The notes under the pieces were generated by a model. It did not search any database. It was given only the letters and a program-made list of their open reading frames with translations, and was not told where the DNA came from. Shown here piece by piece: positions 15,845 to 24,705 of a stretch of 64,000 bases of DNA. The position numbers and the translations under genes are program-made. How positions within the stretch are numbered: position 1 is the stretch's first letter; each line of letters starts with the position of its first letter. The stretch lies in the NCBI RefSeq assembly GCF_023015805.1, contig NZ_JALKBA010000006.1, positions 62,001 to 126,000 on the forward strand, written 5' to 3'. This DNA is from Cellulophaga sp. F20128. GTDB lineage: Bacteria; Bacteroidota; Bacteroidia; Flavobacteriales; Flavobacteriaceae.

Positions 15845-18682
15845 ATGGAAGATTTTAATTGGATGCTACAGCTTCTTGGGCGGTTGCACCCCCTACTCGT
15901 TCATTTCCCCATCGCCTTACTGGTCATTGCCTTAGTTTTTGAGTTACTCACCTTGGGTGGCAAGCGACAAGGTTTACGCGATGGAATTTATTGGATGCTG
16001 CATATAGGAGCTGCAACCGCAGTTCTTACGGCACTTATGGGCTGGCTGCTAAGCACCTATGATGAGTATACCGGTGACCTGGTTACCTACCATCAATATA
16101 CAGGTATAGCCACTGCTGTTTTATCTGTAATTACGGTGCTTGTACTGCGCAATTTGGTCTCCAAAAAATTGGCCGATTACCGCTTGTACCGTTTCCTATT
16201 GACTGCAACAGTACTCACCTTAACCATTGCCGGGCATTTGGGTGCCAGCCTTACCCATGGTGAGGATTATCTAACAAGTGTTTTACCCGGAAAAGCAGCT
16301 GCCTATGATGCTACCAAATCAGTAGCCCTATTAGCAGAATTAAAACAATTAGATTCCTTAAGCCTACCACAGCAAGACAAACTAAACTTGGAAGTCCGAG
16401 CTATTTTTGCCCACAATTGCTACCAATGTCACAGTGAGAATAAGCAGAAAGGGGAATTGATACTGGACAGTAAAGAAGGCGTTTTTGCTGGTGGCGAATC
16501 GGGTCCTGTACTACGCCCAGGAAAGCCCGAAGAAAGTGAACTTTATAAGCGCATTACCCTGTCTCCCAATGATGATGATGTGATGCCAAAAAAGGGAAAA
16601 GTACTCAAGCAAAATGAAATAGCACTTATAAACCTCTGGATTAAAAATGGCGCTCATTGGAGCGATCAGGCCTTAAAAGTATTTCCGGAAGCGGCCTTGG
16701 CCTTGGTAAAACCCGAATTACCAAATGCAAGCAACCAATCGCACCCTGTAGACAAGCTCATGGCGGCCTATTTTGATGAAAACGGCCTGGATTGGCCAGC
16801 GGTTGTTGACGATAGAACCTTTATGCGACGCGCCTATATGGACATCACAGGATTGCTTCCCAAACCCAACGAGATCCAGGAATTTGTGGCGGATACCCGC
16901 CCCGACAAACGAAATATCCTGATAGACACCCTTTTAAGCGATACCCACAACTATACCCAAAACTGGTTGAGCTTTTGGAATGACCTACTGCGCAATGATT
17001 ACAGTGGCACCGGATTTATTACCGGCGGAAGAAAACAAATTACCCATTGGCTCTATACCGCTTTGGAGGAGAACAAGCCGTATGACCAGATGGTAAAAGA
17101 ACTGGTAAACCCAACCGAAGTATCTGAAGGCTTTATCAAAGGCATCCAATGGCGTGGGGTGGTGAATGCCAGTCAGCGTACCGAGATGCAAGCGGCGCAA
17201 AACATTGGACAGTCTTTATTGGGCGTCAATGTAAAATGTGCATCCTGTCACAATAGCTTTGTGAGCAATATCACCCTGGAGCAGTCGTATGGTTTTGCCT
17301 CCATTTTTGCTACCCAAGCCTTAGAACTAAACCGCTGCGACAAACCCTTGGGAAAATTTGCCACGGCAAATTTTCTATACCCAGAATTGGGAGCGGTAGA
17401 AGCCGAAAGTATCAAAGAGCGCTTGTTTAAACTCTCGGAAGTGATTGTAAAACCTGAAAATGGAAGATTGTATAGAACCCTTACCAATCGGTTTTGGGAA
17501 CGCCTTATGGGGCGCGGTATTATTGAACCCTTAGATGAAATGGACAATGAACCCTGGAATGCAGATCTGCTAGATTGGTTGGCGTCCGATTTTATAGATT
17601 CGGGTTACGATCTAAAGCAGCTGCTAAAGCAAATCATGACCTCCAAAACCTATCAATTGCCTGCAGCAAACTATAAAAATAGCGCCGCCATTAAAAATGA
17701 ATATGTATTTAAAGGTCCTATGCTAAGACGTATGAGTGCGGAACAATTTTCTGATGCGGTTAGTCAGGTGATAAAACCAGTCTTTGCGGCTTTGGCTTAT
17801 AACCCAAAAGGCAATGCCCTACCCTACAATCGCATTTGGCATCGGGAGGTAAAGTTCGACAGGGATGTGCTGCCCGAACCCGGAAAGCGGTATTTTAGAA
17901 AAACAGTGATACTTCCAGAAAAAGCCATCGATAGTGCCACGGTGCTTATTTCAGTAGATCATAGCTACACCCTTTACATCAATGAAAAAAAGATATCTGA
18001 AGGAAACGATTGGACAAAAGTGGATCAATTGCAAGTAGCAAATGCACTTACTTCAGGAACAAATACCATTGCTATTGCAGGGATGAACGAAGGCACCATT
18101 GCCAACCCTGCCGGCATCCTATTCGCCTTAAAAATAAATCATTCAGATGGCAGTGAAACCATACTGCACGCTGATGGCAGTTGGAAAAGCACCGCCGAAG
18201 CCCAAAAAAACGATTGGATACAAGCCGACTATAATGATGAAAAATGGGCAGGCGTTCGCAATTATGGTACTTCCAATTGGGGGAATCTAATGGCGTTCAC
18301 TTTTGAAGCGCAAAATGGTGAATTTGCAAGAGCCAGCCTGGTAGAGCAACACCCCTTCTTAAAAGCCTTGGGGCGACCAAGTCGGGAAAATGTAACCACC
18401 TCTAGGGACGATCAAGCGACTCTTTTACAAGCCTTGGAACTGACCAATGGCGAATTTTTTAACAAGATTCTAGATGAAGGAGCTACCCTTTGGCTCCATG
18501 AATATCACAACAATAGTGAACAGATTACAGAGGCCCTGTATCACAACGCTATGGGCAGGGCACCTACACCCACAGAAAAGGACCTCATGCTTGGGGTATT
18601 GGGAAAACAACCCACAAAAGAGGCCTTGCAAGATGTGTTTTGGTCTACCTTAAACCAACCCGAATTTCAATTTATAAACTAG
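15845..18682 (+). CDS. Planctomycete-type cytochrome / DUF1549 / DUF1553 membrane protein
   Basis: A 945-residue protein. An N-terminal membrane part of about four helices (residues ~10-150, DUF2231-like, HPLLVHFPIALLVIALVFELL) is followed by a haem-binding PSCyt1 motif (FAHNCYQCHSENKQKGELILD), then DUF1549 (ENGLDWPAVVDDRTFMRRAY...) with a second haem-type motif CASCH around residue 463. DUF1553 follows (NRFWERLMGRGIIEP). An insert with a jelly-roll look (~680-810) interrupts the C-terminal part. Such proteins occur paired with DUF1501 proteins in Planctomycetes and some Bacteroidota, often near polysaccharide genes. The enzymatic role is not established. Confidence 0.88.
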   Translation: MEDFNWMLQLLGRLHPLLVHFPIALLVIALVFELLTLGGKRQGLRDGIYWMLHIGAATAVLTALMGWLLSTYDEYTGDLVTYHQYTGIATAVLSVITVLVLRNLVSKKLADYRLYRFLLTATVLTLTIAGHLGASLTHGEDYLTSVLPGKAAAYDATKSVALLAELKQLDSLSLPQQDKLNLEVRAIFAHNCYQCHSENKQKGELILDSKEGVFAGGESGPVLRPGKPEESELYKRITLSPNDDDVMPKKGKVLKQNEIALINLWIKNGAHWSDQALKVFPEAALALVKPELPNASNQSHPVDKLMAAYFDENGLDWPAVVDDRTFMRRAYMDITGLLPKPNEIQEFVADTRPDKRNILIDTLLSDTHNYTQNWLSFWNDLLRNDYSGTGFITGGRKQITHWLYTALEENKPYDQMVKELVNPTEVSEGFIKGIQWRGVVNASQRTEMQAAQNIGQSLLGVNVKCASCHNSFVSNITLEQSYGFASIFATQALELNRCDKPLGKFATANFLYPELGAVEAESIKERLFKLSEVIVKPENGRLYRTLTNRFWERLMGRGIIEPLDEMDNEPWNADLLDWLASDFIDSGYDLKQLLKQIMTSKTYQLPAANYKNSAAIKNEYVFKGPMLRRMSAEQFSDAVSQVIKPVFAALAYNPKGNALPYNRIWHREVKFDRDVLPEPGKRYFRKTVILPEKAIDSATVLISVDHSYTLYINEKKISEGNDWTKVDQLQVANALTSGTNTIAIAGMNEGTIANPAGILFALKINHSDGSETILHADGSWKSTAEAQKNDWIQADYNDEKWAGVRNYGTSNWGNLMAFTFEAQNGEFARASLVEQHPFLKALGRPSRENVTTSRDDQATLLQALELTNGEFFNKILDEGATLWLHEYHNNSEQITEALYHNAMGRAPTPTEKDLMLGVLGKQPTKEALQDVFWSTLNQPEFQFIN

Positions 18683-18690
18683 GCACCACT

Positions 18691-20145
18691 ATGGACAAAC
18701 AAAACGCGCGTAGAGATTTTATAAAGAATATGGCAGCCGCTAGTTTAGCAGCCTCTGCTACCACCATTCCTTTGGCTAGTTTTTTAAGTGGTTGTAGTAG
18801 GCCCATTGATAAACTGAAAGCTACGGCAGATACCGTTATTCTCCTTTGGATGGCGGGCGGTATGGCACATACAGAAACCTTTGATCCCAAAGCCTATGTT
18901 CCCTACGAGAAAGGCGTAGAAAGCAAGCGTGTTTTAAGTACCTTCCCCAAGGTACCTACTAGTGTAGACGGACTCGATTTTTCAAAGGGATTGGAAGGTA
19001 TTGGCGGACAAATGGACAAGGGTGCTATTATCCGTTCCTATAAAGCTGCAGATTTGGGGCATATTTTACATACCAGACACCAATACCATTGGCATACCTG
19101 TTACGAGCCACCACAAACGGTACAAGCCCCACATATAGGCGCATGGATTGCCAAGGAATTAGGACCTAAAAACCCTGTTATTCCACCATTTATTGCCATG
19201 GGGCAACGATTTACGGTTGGGGAGGCCGAAGAATTAAAAGCCTTTCACTCTGCCGGATTTTTGGGGAGTGAATACGGTCCCTTTTTAATTCCCGATCCTT
19301 CTACCGGTTTGGACAGTGTAAAACCGCCACAGGGAATGTCCTTAAAGCGCTTTGAAGCACGTTACAAGCTCTATAAAGAATTGGCCAACAAAAGTGAGGT
19401 GATGGAAGGTGCTAGTGATTACCAACGTGAATCTTTAATGCGCTCTATGGAATCTTCCTATAGACTCCTGAACTCGCCAGAGGCTAAGGTGTTCGATTTA
19501 TCACAAGAACCCAAGGAAGTGTACGACACCTACAATACGGGACGCTTTGGTTTGGGGTGCCTACTCGCCAAACGCTTGGCGATGAACGGCGGACGCTTTA
19601 TCAGTGTCTCTACAGAATACGAACCCTTTTTAGGGTGGGATACCCATGAAAACGGGCATAGCCGTGCCGCAAAAATGAAGGAACTCATAGACCGGCCCAT
19701 TGCCCAGCTAATCCAAGATTTGGAGGAAAGTGGGCATTTAGACAGAACCTTGATTGTATTGGCGAGCGAGTTTAGTAGGGATGCTATTATGGAAGGCCGC
19801 CCAGGCGAACCCGTACAAGACCAAGTAGCCCAACCCGATATTATTGAAGATGAGAAATTCTACGGCATGCACCGGCATTTTACCGATGGTTGTTCTATTT
19901 TAATGTGGGGCGGTGGCATAAAAAAAGGTTTGGTGTATGGCAAAACCGCCGATGAACGGCCCTGTGCGTCTATAGAAAACCCGGTGGTAATAGACGAAGT
20001 ACACCAAAGCATTTACCACGCATTGGGTATCCCTCCAGAAACCCAATATACCATAGAGGGACGGCCCTTTTATACAACGCCAGACGGCCATGGAAAACCC
20101 ATCCTAGACCTGTTTGGGCAGCCCTTACAAAAAAGTACGGTATAA
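18691..20145 (+). CDS. DUF1501 family protein with Tat signal
   Basis: A 484-residue protein of the DUF1501 family, part of the alkaline phosphatase/sulfatase-like superfamily. The ATG at 18691 lies 8 bp after the stop of the cytochrome gene and gives a twin-arginine signal (RRDFIKNMAAASLAASATT) followed by a lipobox-like SGC; an upstream in-frame ATG at 18640 would bury the signal, so I reject it. Later motifs include LLWMAGGMAHTETFDPK, FGLGCLLAKRLAMNGGRF, WDTHENGHSRAAKMKEL and LASEFSRD, typical of the family. It is probably exported folded with cofactor and works with the cytochrome partner. Confidence 0.9.
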   Translation: MDKQNARRDFIKNMAAASLAASATTIPLASFLSGCSRPIDKLKATADTVILLWMAGGMAHTETFDPKAYVPYEKGVESKRVLSTFPKVPTSVDGLDFSKGLEGIGGQMDKGAIIRSYKAADLGHILHTRHQYHWHTCYEPPQTVQAPHIGAWIAKELGPKNPVIPPFIAMGQRFTVGEAEELKAFHSAGFLGSEYGPFLIPDPSTGLDSVKPPQGMSLKRFEARYKLYKELANKSEVMEGASDYQRESLMRSMESSYRLLNSPEAKVFDLSQEPKEVYDTYNTGRFGLGCLLAKRLAMNGGRFISVSTEYEPFLGWDTHENGHSRAAKMKELIDRPIAQLIQDLEESGHLDRTLIVLASEFSRDAIMEGRPGEPVQDQVAQPDIIEDEKFYGMHRHFTDGCSILMWGGGIKKGLVYGKTADERPCASIENPVVIDEVHQSIYHALGIPPETQYTIEGRPFYTTPDGHGKPILDLFGQPLQKSTV

Positions 20146-20259
20146 CGCCCTAAATGGAATAGCCTATAAAATAATAATGTACTATATTGTCCTATAAAAG
20201 AAATAACAGTAGACATACAGTTAGCTCTACGCTACTTGCAATATGAAAAACTAATAAGA

Positions 20260-20925
20260 ATGAACGAACAAGCATTTGAAGTTCTAGTGAATGGAAATAG
20301 AGAAATATATGCGAATCTCTATGAATATCCAAATGAATGCCCACACTGTCACAAACATATAATCCCTAAATATAAATCAGATTATTTAAGTGGAGAACAG
20401 TATACAATTTATATTACACTCATTTGCCCAAATACTAAATGTGACAAACCATTTATCGCGCAATATGGAAGAGAAAACCATAACAATTATTACTATGAAA
20501 AAATCGTCCGCTATTCGGTAATTACTAAAACCTTTTCATCTGAAATAATTGAAATTTCTCCTCAATTTCAGAAAATTTATAATGAAGCATTTTTCGCTGA
20601 GCAGAATAATTTATTTGAAATATGCGGTGTAGCATACCGGAAGTCTTTAGAGTTTTTACTTAAAGATTATTTAATAAAACTATTCCCAGAGAAAAAGGAA
20701 TTAATAATAAAAAATTCAATTATGAATTGTATAAGTTCACATGTAGATGACACAAGATTAAAAACAACATCAAAGCGTGCAATATGGTTAGGGAATGACC
20801 ATACACATTATGAAAAAAAGTGGAATGACAAAAATTTAAGTGATTTAAAAACTTTAATTAAACTAACTGTAAATTGGATTGAATCAGATGTTTTAACAAA
20901 AAAATTTAATGATTCAATGCAATAA
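20260..20925 (+). CDS. DUF4145/HEPN-like protein with zinc ribbon (first cassette gene)
   Basis: A 221-residue protein from the ATG at 20260 (an upstream TTG at 20236 is less likely). A CPHCHK...CPNTKC zinc ribbon is near the N-terminus. The C-terminal half has the DUF4145 pattern SPQFQKIYNEAFFAEQNNLFEICGVAYRKSLEFLLKDY and an RAIWLGNDHTH segment equivalent to the GN-x-x-H motif. DUF4145 is one of the HEPN-related families seen in restriction and defence contexts. The gene is AT-rich compared with the DUF1501 gene upstream, and it opens the cassette-like region. Confidence 0.72.
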   Translation: MNEQAFEVLVNGNREIYANLYEYPNECPHCHKHIIPKYKSDYLSGEQYTIYITLICPNTKCDKPFIAQYGRENHNNYYYEKIVRYSVITKTFSSEIIEISPQFQKIYNEAFFAEQNNLFEICGVAYRKSLEFLLKDYLIKLFPEKKELIIKNSIMNCISSHVDDTRLKTTSKRAIWLGNDHTHYEKKWNDKNLSDLKTLIKLTVNWIESDVLTKKFNDSMQ

Positions 20926-20933
20926 ATACTATA

Positions 20934-21064
20934 GGAAACAATAGCTATAAATAATACGGAGTTTGGTGTTTAATCAAAGGTCGTTGCGTGTTTGTAACGT
21001 CTGAATTTCCTTCGGAAATTCCTCGCACGTAAACCCGCAACTATTCTTATACAAACCGTTGGCA
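20934..21064. repeat. attC-like palindromic site S1
   Basis: A 131-bp imperfect palindrome. Outer arms are GCTATAAATAAT...CGGAGTTT and AAACCCGCAACTATTCTTAT. It has a perfect inner hairpin GAATTTCC-TTC-GGAAATTC (21003-21021) and ends in GTTGGCA (21058-21064) just before the next gene. It contains GTTGCGTGTTT, the reverse complement of the AAACACGCAAC found in other sites of the region. Confidence 0.6.
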
Positions 21065-21070
21065 ATAATT

Positions 21071-22234
21071 ATGACCAAATTTCTAGAATTAACATATTAT
21101 AATAATAGAGATTTTATATTTCCTAAGCATATTGAACCAATAATTGATACAAATCTAGTTGGTATTCAAACTCATTATATTGATTTGTCTGATAGCAATT
21201 ATGGAGAGAATTTATTCCGTGAATTTCATAACATTGATGATTTAGATTTAATTTTAGAATTAATCAAAGAATATGGAGTGTTTTTCGAAAAATTCCTTTC
21301 CGCTAAATTTAGACACCGAATTCATCCATTTTTTAATAATGAAGAGAATTCTGAATATCTAATTGAGAAATGCAGATTTTATTATAAAATTAAAGAAAGT
21401 AGAAACAGTATAATTGGTCGAATAAAACACGATTTCCTTAAAGTTTCATTAACTAGGTTAAAGAATAATTTTATTTATCAAGAACTAAAGAAATCTGAAC
21501 TAGAAAAATCGGAAATTAGAACATGTGCAATTTGTAACAATCAATTTCAACCAATAAAACTACCTGATTGGGTTTACTATGGTTCGAATGGTAATGATAC
21601 AATTTGCTTTCAATGCCCAATTAGCAAAAATCAAAAAAAACAAGAATTAAAAAAATTAATCCATAAACTTGTTAAAACCTGCAACTTTATACCCAATTCA
21701 GATTTTAATCCAATCAATATTAACTTTAGCTCAAGGATTAATAAAGAAAAATGGAACGAGGTTTGTAAGATAATATTTCAAATGGGAGTTCAGGGAAATG
21801 ATACGCTCCATAGCAGTTCTGTTTTCAAAAAGAAATTTGGTAGTTGGTTCAAAGCGCTTGCAGAATCAAATGTGCTTCCTAACGGTATTTTGGAATCTTC
21901 AAGAGGTTTTAGATGTATTGCAAGAAGTGGCAATGAATGTAATTCACTTGACGAAATGTTTGTAGACAACTGGTTATTTGAAAATAATATAATTGCAGAA
22001 AAAGAACCGATATATCCTAAACATGTAATTTATAATAAGTCTGGAAGAAGACGAGCAGATTGGAAAGTAGGTAAATATTTTATTGAATATTTCGGATTAA
22101 AAGGCGAGGAAGCATATGACAAAAAAACTAAAGAAAAATTTCTATTAGCAAAAGAATTAGATTTAGAGCTTATAGCAATATTTCCATCAGATTTAAATTC
22201 CATACACAAAAAACTTAATGTATTATTAAAATAA
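21071..22234 (+). CDS. Zinc-ribbon protein with PD-(D/E)XK-like nuclease domain (cassette gene)
   Basis: A 387-residue protein from ATG 21071 (an in-frame TTG at 21059 overlaps the attC-like end). A zinc ribbon CAICNNQF...CFQC sits near residue 155. The C-terminal ~115 residues look like a restriction-endonuclease fold: SLDEMFVDNWLFENNI, then RRRADWKVGKYFIEYFGL with Asp and Glu in the D-x(6-15)-E spacing, then a helix KTKEKFLLAKELDLELIAIF, as in Vsr/DUF559-like nucleases. The central part is unrecognised. It is AT-rich and occupies one cassette-like unit. A role in DNA defence is inference. Confidence 0.6.
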   Translation: MTKFLELTYYNNRDFIFPKHIEPIIDTNLVGIQTHYIDLSDSNYGENLFREFHNIDDLDLILELIKEYGVFFEKFLSAKFRHRIHPFFNNEENSEYLIEKCRFYYKIKESRNSIIGRIKHDFLKVSLTRLKNNFIYQELKKSELEKSEIRTCAICNNQFQPIKLPDWVYYGSNGNDTICFQCPISKNQKKQELKKLIHKLVKTCNFIPNSDFNPININFSSRINKEKWNEVCKIIFQMGVQGNDTLHSSSVFKKKFGSWFKALAESNVLPNGILESSRGFRCIARSGNECNSLDEMFVDNWLFENNIIAEKEPIYPKHVIYNKSGRRRADWKVGKYFIEYFGLKGEEAYDKKTKEKFLLAKELDLELIAIFPSDLNSIHKKLNVLLK

Positions 22235-22270
22235 CAAAACCACAACTTTCCATATACATAAACGTTGGCA
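22235..22270. repeat. Shortened attC-like junction S2
   Basis: Only 36 bp separate the gene stop from the next GTTGGCA (22264-22270). The right arm (CATATACATAAACGTTGGCA) is recognisable but the left arm and loop seen in neighbouring sites are missing, so the site looks truncated. Confidence 0.45.
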
Positions 22271-22295
22271 TTCATTGAAAAGGAATCTACAAACT

Positions 22296-23873
22296 ATGAT
22301 TGAAATAGATAAAAATATATTTGAAATTGTTAATTTAGGTTTCAATAAATTATTACCTGAAAAGAAAAATGATATAATAGCTGATTTTAAAAATCATCCT
22401 CTAGCAATAAAACACGAAAATTATAAATATGAAATACTAGAAGATGCAAAAAATCAATTATTATTAAAAACTTGGAAAGAAAATGATATTGGTTCTGGGA
22501 GAATTTTAGGAAATATTAAAAATGCAATAAATGTAAAATCAAATAATTTAATAGATTGGAGAAAAAAAGATGATTTTAAGAAATTAAAAGCAAATAGAGA
22601 AAATGACAAATTTTTATTTGACTTCTTTAAATCTAAAATTCAAGATGAAATTGCTTTTAAAAATTTCATTGAAATTGGATTTTCATATCAATTGATTGCC
22701 TATATTTTTTTTATAAAAAATCATCAAAAATATATGCCTATTTCGCAAGAGAAATTTGACGAAATATTTAGTTCTATAAATATCGATTTTAAAACAAGTC
22801 ATAACTGTTCTTGGGAAAATTATTTAGAATACAATGAAATAATAAAATCATTTAGAAAACAACTAACAACAAAACACCAAATAGTTTCTCTACTAGATGC
22901 GCATTCTTTTTTATGGATTTATGGTCTTCAATTAGAAGAATCAGAAAAAAAAATCAAGGATAAAAAAGAAACTAAAGGAAAAACGCTTGAAAAGTATTTT
23001 AAAAGCCACTTTGATGACTCTAATTTTAAATTAACTACCAAAAAAGATAAAGATAAAGTAGGCACTAATTTTGAAATACAATCAGAGGAAATAAGAACTA
23101 GATTTCAACTTTCAAAAAAAGCAAAAAATATATTTTCATTTATAACTGGAGATTCTCATTTGTTATTTTATTTTAGAATTGATAGAGACAAATTCATTAA
23201 TAAAGAAATAGAAGAAAAATTTAAGAATCAAATTAATCCAAAAACTGATGGTGAAACAACAATAACTTTAAATGACACAGAAGAAATTGACGAGTTATTT
23301 AAACTATTATTTATTAACGTTATATATCTTGAAAATAAACAAAAAGTAGTTTTTAGTCAAGGAGAAACTAATGAAAACTCAAGACAACTTTCAGATGAAT
23401 TAAAAATATATCATCCTAAAAAAATTATTGATATAGATTCACTTGATGATTCAAAAACAGAAATAGACTATATTGAAATTCATCGAAAACAAATGGAAAT
23501 TGGAGATTTAGCAGAAAAAATTGTTTTAAAAAGTGAGATAGATTTTTTAAAACCTAATTTTCCTAAACTTGCTGAAAAAGTACGACTTGTTTCAAACGAT
23601 TCACACCTTGGTTGTGATGTATTATCATTTGAAACCGATGGAAAACAAAAACAAATTGAAGTAAAAGCAATTTCTACAACCAACAATTCAAAGAGTTTTA
23701 TAATTACACAAAACGAATTATCCAAATCAAAAACATATTCAAATTATTATGTTTATTGTGTAACTAAAGTAAATTCTGAAAATCCAGAAATATTAAGAAT
23801 TAAAAATCCGGATTTTGAAAAAAATGAGGAGTTTTTAATAAAACCATTAACGTATAAAATAACATTTGATTAA
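22296..23873 (+). CDS. DUF3883 nuclease-like domain protein (cassette gene)
   Basis: A 525-residue, very Lys- and Asn-rich protein from ATG 22296. The N-terminal ~350 residues are unrecognised (LLKTWKENDIGSGRILGNIKN near residue 55; a charged linker around 210-240). The last ~130 residues match DUF3883: IGDLAEKIVLKSE, VRLVSNDSHLGCDVLSF, KQIEVKAIS, SFIITQNELSKS and YYVYCVTKV, a PD-(D/E)XK-related fold common beside helicases and restriction systems. Its flanks are complementary: GTTGGCATTC before and GAAATGCCAAC after, marking it as one cassette-like unit. Confidence 0.68.
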   Translation: MIEIDKNIFEIVNLGFNKLLPEKKNDIIADFKNHPLAIKHENYKYEILEDAKNQLLLKTWKENDIGSGRILGNIKNAINVKSNNLIDWRKKDDFKKLKANRENDKFLFDFFKSKIQDEIAFKNFIEIGFSYQLIAYIFFIKNHQKYMPISQEKFDEIFSSINIDFKTSHNCSWENYLEYNEIIKSFRKQLTTKHQIVSLLDAHSFLWIYGLQLEESEKKIKDKKETKGKTLEKYFKSHFDDSNFKLTTKKDKDKVGTNFEIQSEEIRTRFQLSKKAKNIFSFITGDSHLLFYFRIDRDKFINKEIEEKFKNQINPKTDGETTITLNDTEEIDELFKLLFINVIYLENKQKVVFSQGETNENSRQLSDELKIYHPKKIIDIDSLDDSKTEIDYIEIHRKQMEIGDLAEKIVLKSEIDFLKPNFPKLAEKVRLVSNDSHLGCDVLSFETDGKQKQIEVKAISTTNNSKSFIITQNELSKSKTYSNYYVYCVTKVNSENPEILRIKNPDFEKNEEFLIKPLTYKITFD

Positions 23874-23884
23874 AAACAACGAAA

Positions 23885-24010
23885 TGCCAACACTGTGTAA
23901 AAAAAATTGCTGGTAAAAGCCTACTTACGAAAATCCTCGCGGATTTTCTATTCGGTTTTTATTTTCTAAATTAGGTACTAAAACACGCTACGAAATCATA
24001 AACGTTACCT
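23885..24010. repeat. attC-like palindromic site S3
   Basis: Left end TGCCAAC (23885-23891) is complementary to the GTTGGCA that precedes the gene at 22296. There is a perfect inner hairpin GAAAATCC-TCGC-GGATTTTC (23929-23948). The conserved right half has CTAAATTAGGTACTAAAACA. The right end GTTACCT (24004-24010) belongs with the next gene. Total ~126 bp. Confidence 0.65.
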
Positions 24011-24022
24011 GCAAGCTGAAAA

Positions 24023-24700
24023 ATGAGCGACAAAAAAGAAAAAAATCAAATTGATATATTTAAATCAGTAAAGTCAGAGGCTCTAACTGAATTAACACCT
24101 GAACTTTTAGAAACTGGACTTGATTTAATAACTGAATCGGACTTATTAAAAGATATTCCTGTATTTGGAATTGGATTTAAAGGTTATAGTCTATACAAAA
24201 AAATAACGGAGTCCTTTTTCACCAAGAAGTTGCTCAAATTTCTAATTGAATTAAATGAGATTCCATTATCAGACCGTGAAAATTTCATTAATGAATTGGA
24301 ATCAAAAAATGAAACGAATAAAGCAGGGGAAAAACTACTAATAACTCTGAATAGATTAAACGATGACGAGAAAGCGACTATTATCGGAAAGCTGTTAAAA
24401 AAAACAATCATAGGAAAATTGGAGTATAAAGATTTTAATAGACTGACTCACATTATTGACAATGCTTACATAGAGGATTTAAAATTGTTGGAAAATAATT
24501 ATCATCTTGCATATATAAGTGATGATGTTAAATCAAATTTACACCAAATAGGACTTATAAAACAATCGATTTCGGATGTTAAAAGACAAAGACAATCACA
24601 AATTAGAGTTGGGGGAAATGGAGATGATGTCCAACCTAAACTGATTTATAAAATTAACGATATTGGCTCAAAATTAATTGAATTCGGTTTTGATAAATAA
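24023..24700 (+). CDS. Helical protein of unknown function (cassette gene)
   Basis: A 225-residue, mostly alpha-helical protein with no family I can name. A hydrophobic stretch DIPVFGIGFKGYSLYKKITESFFTK (about residues 45-70) could associate with membranes; it resembles small helical proteins in toxin or abortive-infection contexts, though without a diagnostic motif. The GTTACCTGC before the gene is complementary to the GCAGGTAA(C) after it, which is now split by a group II intron. Confidence 0.6.
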   Translation: MSDKKEKNQIDIFKSVKSEALTELTPELLETGLDLITESDLLKDIPVFGIGFKGYSLYKKITESFFTKKLLKFLIELNEIPLSDRENFINELESKNETNKAGEKLLITLNRLNDDEKATIIGKLLKKTIIGKLEYKDFNRLTHIIDNAYIEDLKLLENNYHLAYISDDVKSNLHQIGLIKQSISDVKRQRQSQIRVGGNGDDVQPKLIYKINDIGSKLIEFGFDK

Positions 24701-24705
24701 AGCCA

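Noticed and set aside
18640-18690. Upstream start for the DUF1501 protein
   Set aside because: It would overlap the previous gene and bury the twin-arginine signal that begins at 18691.
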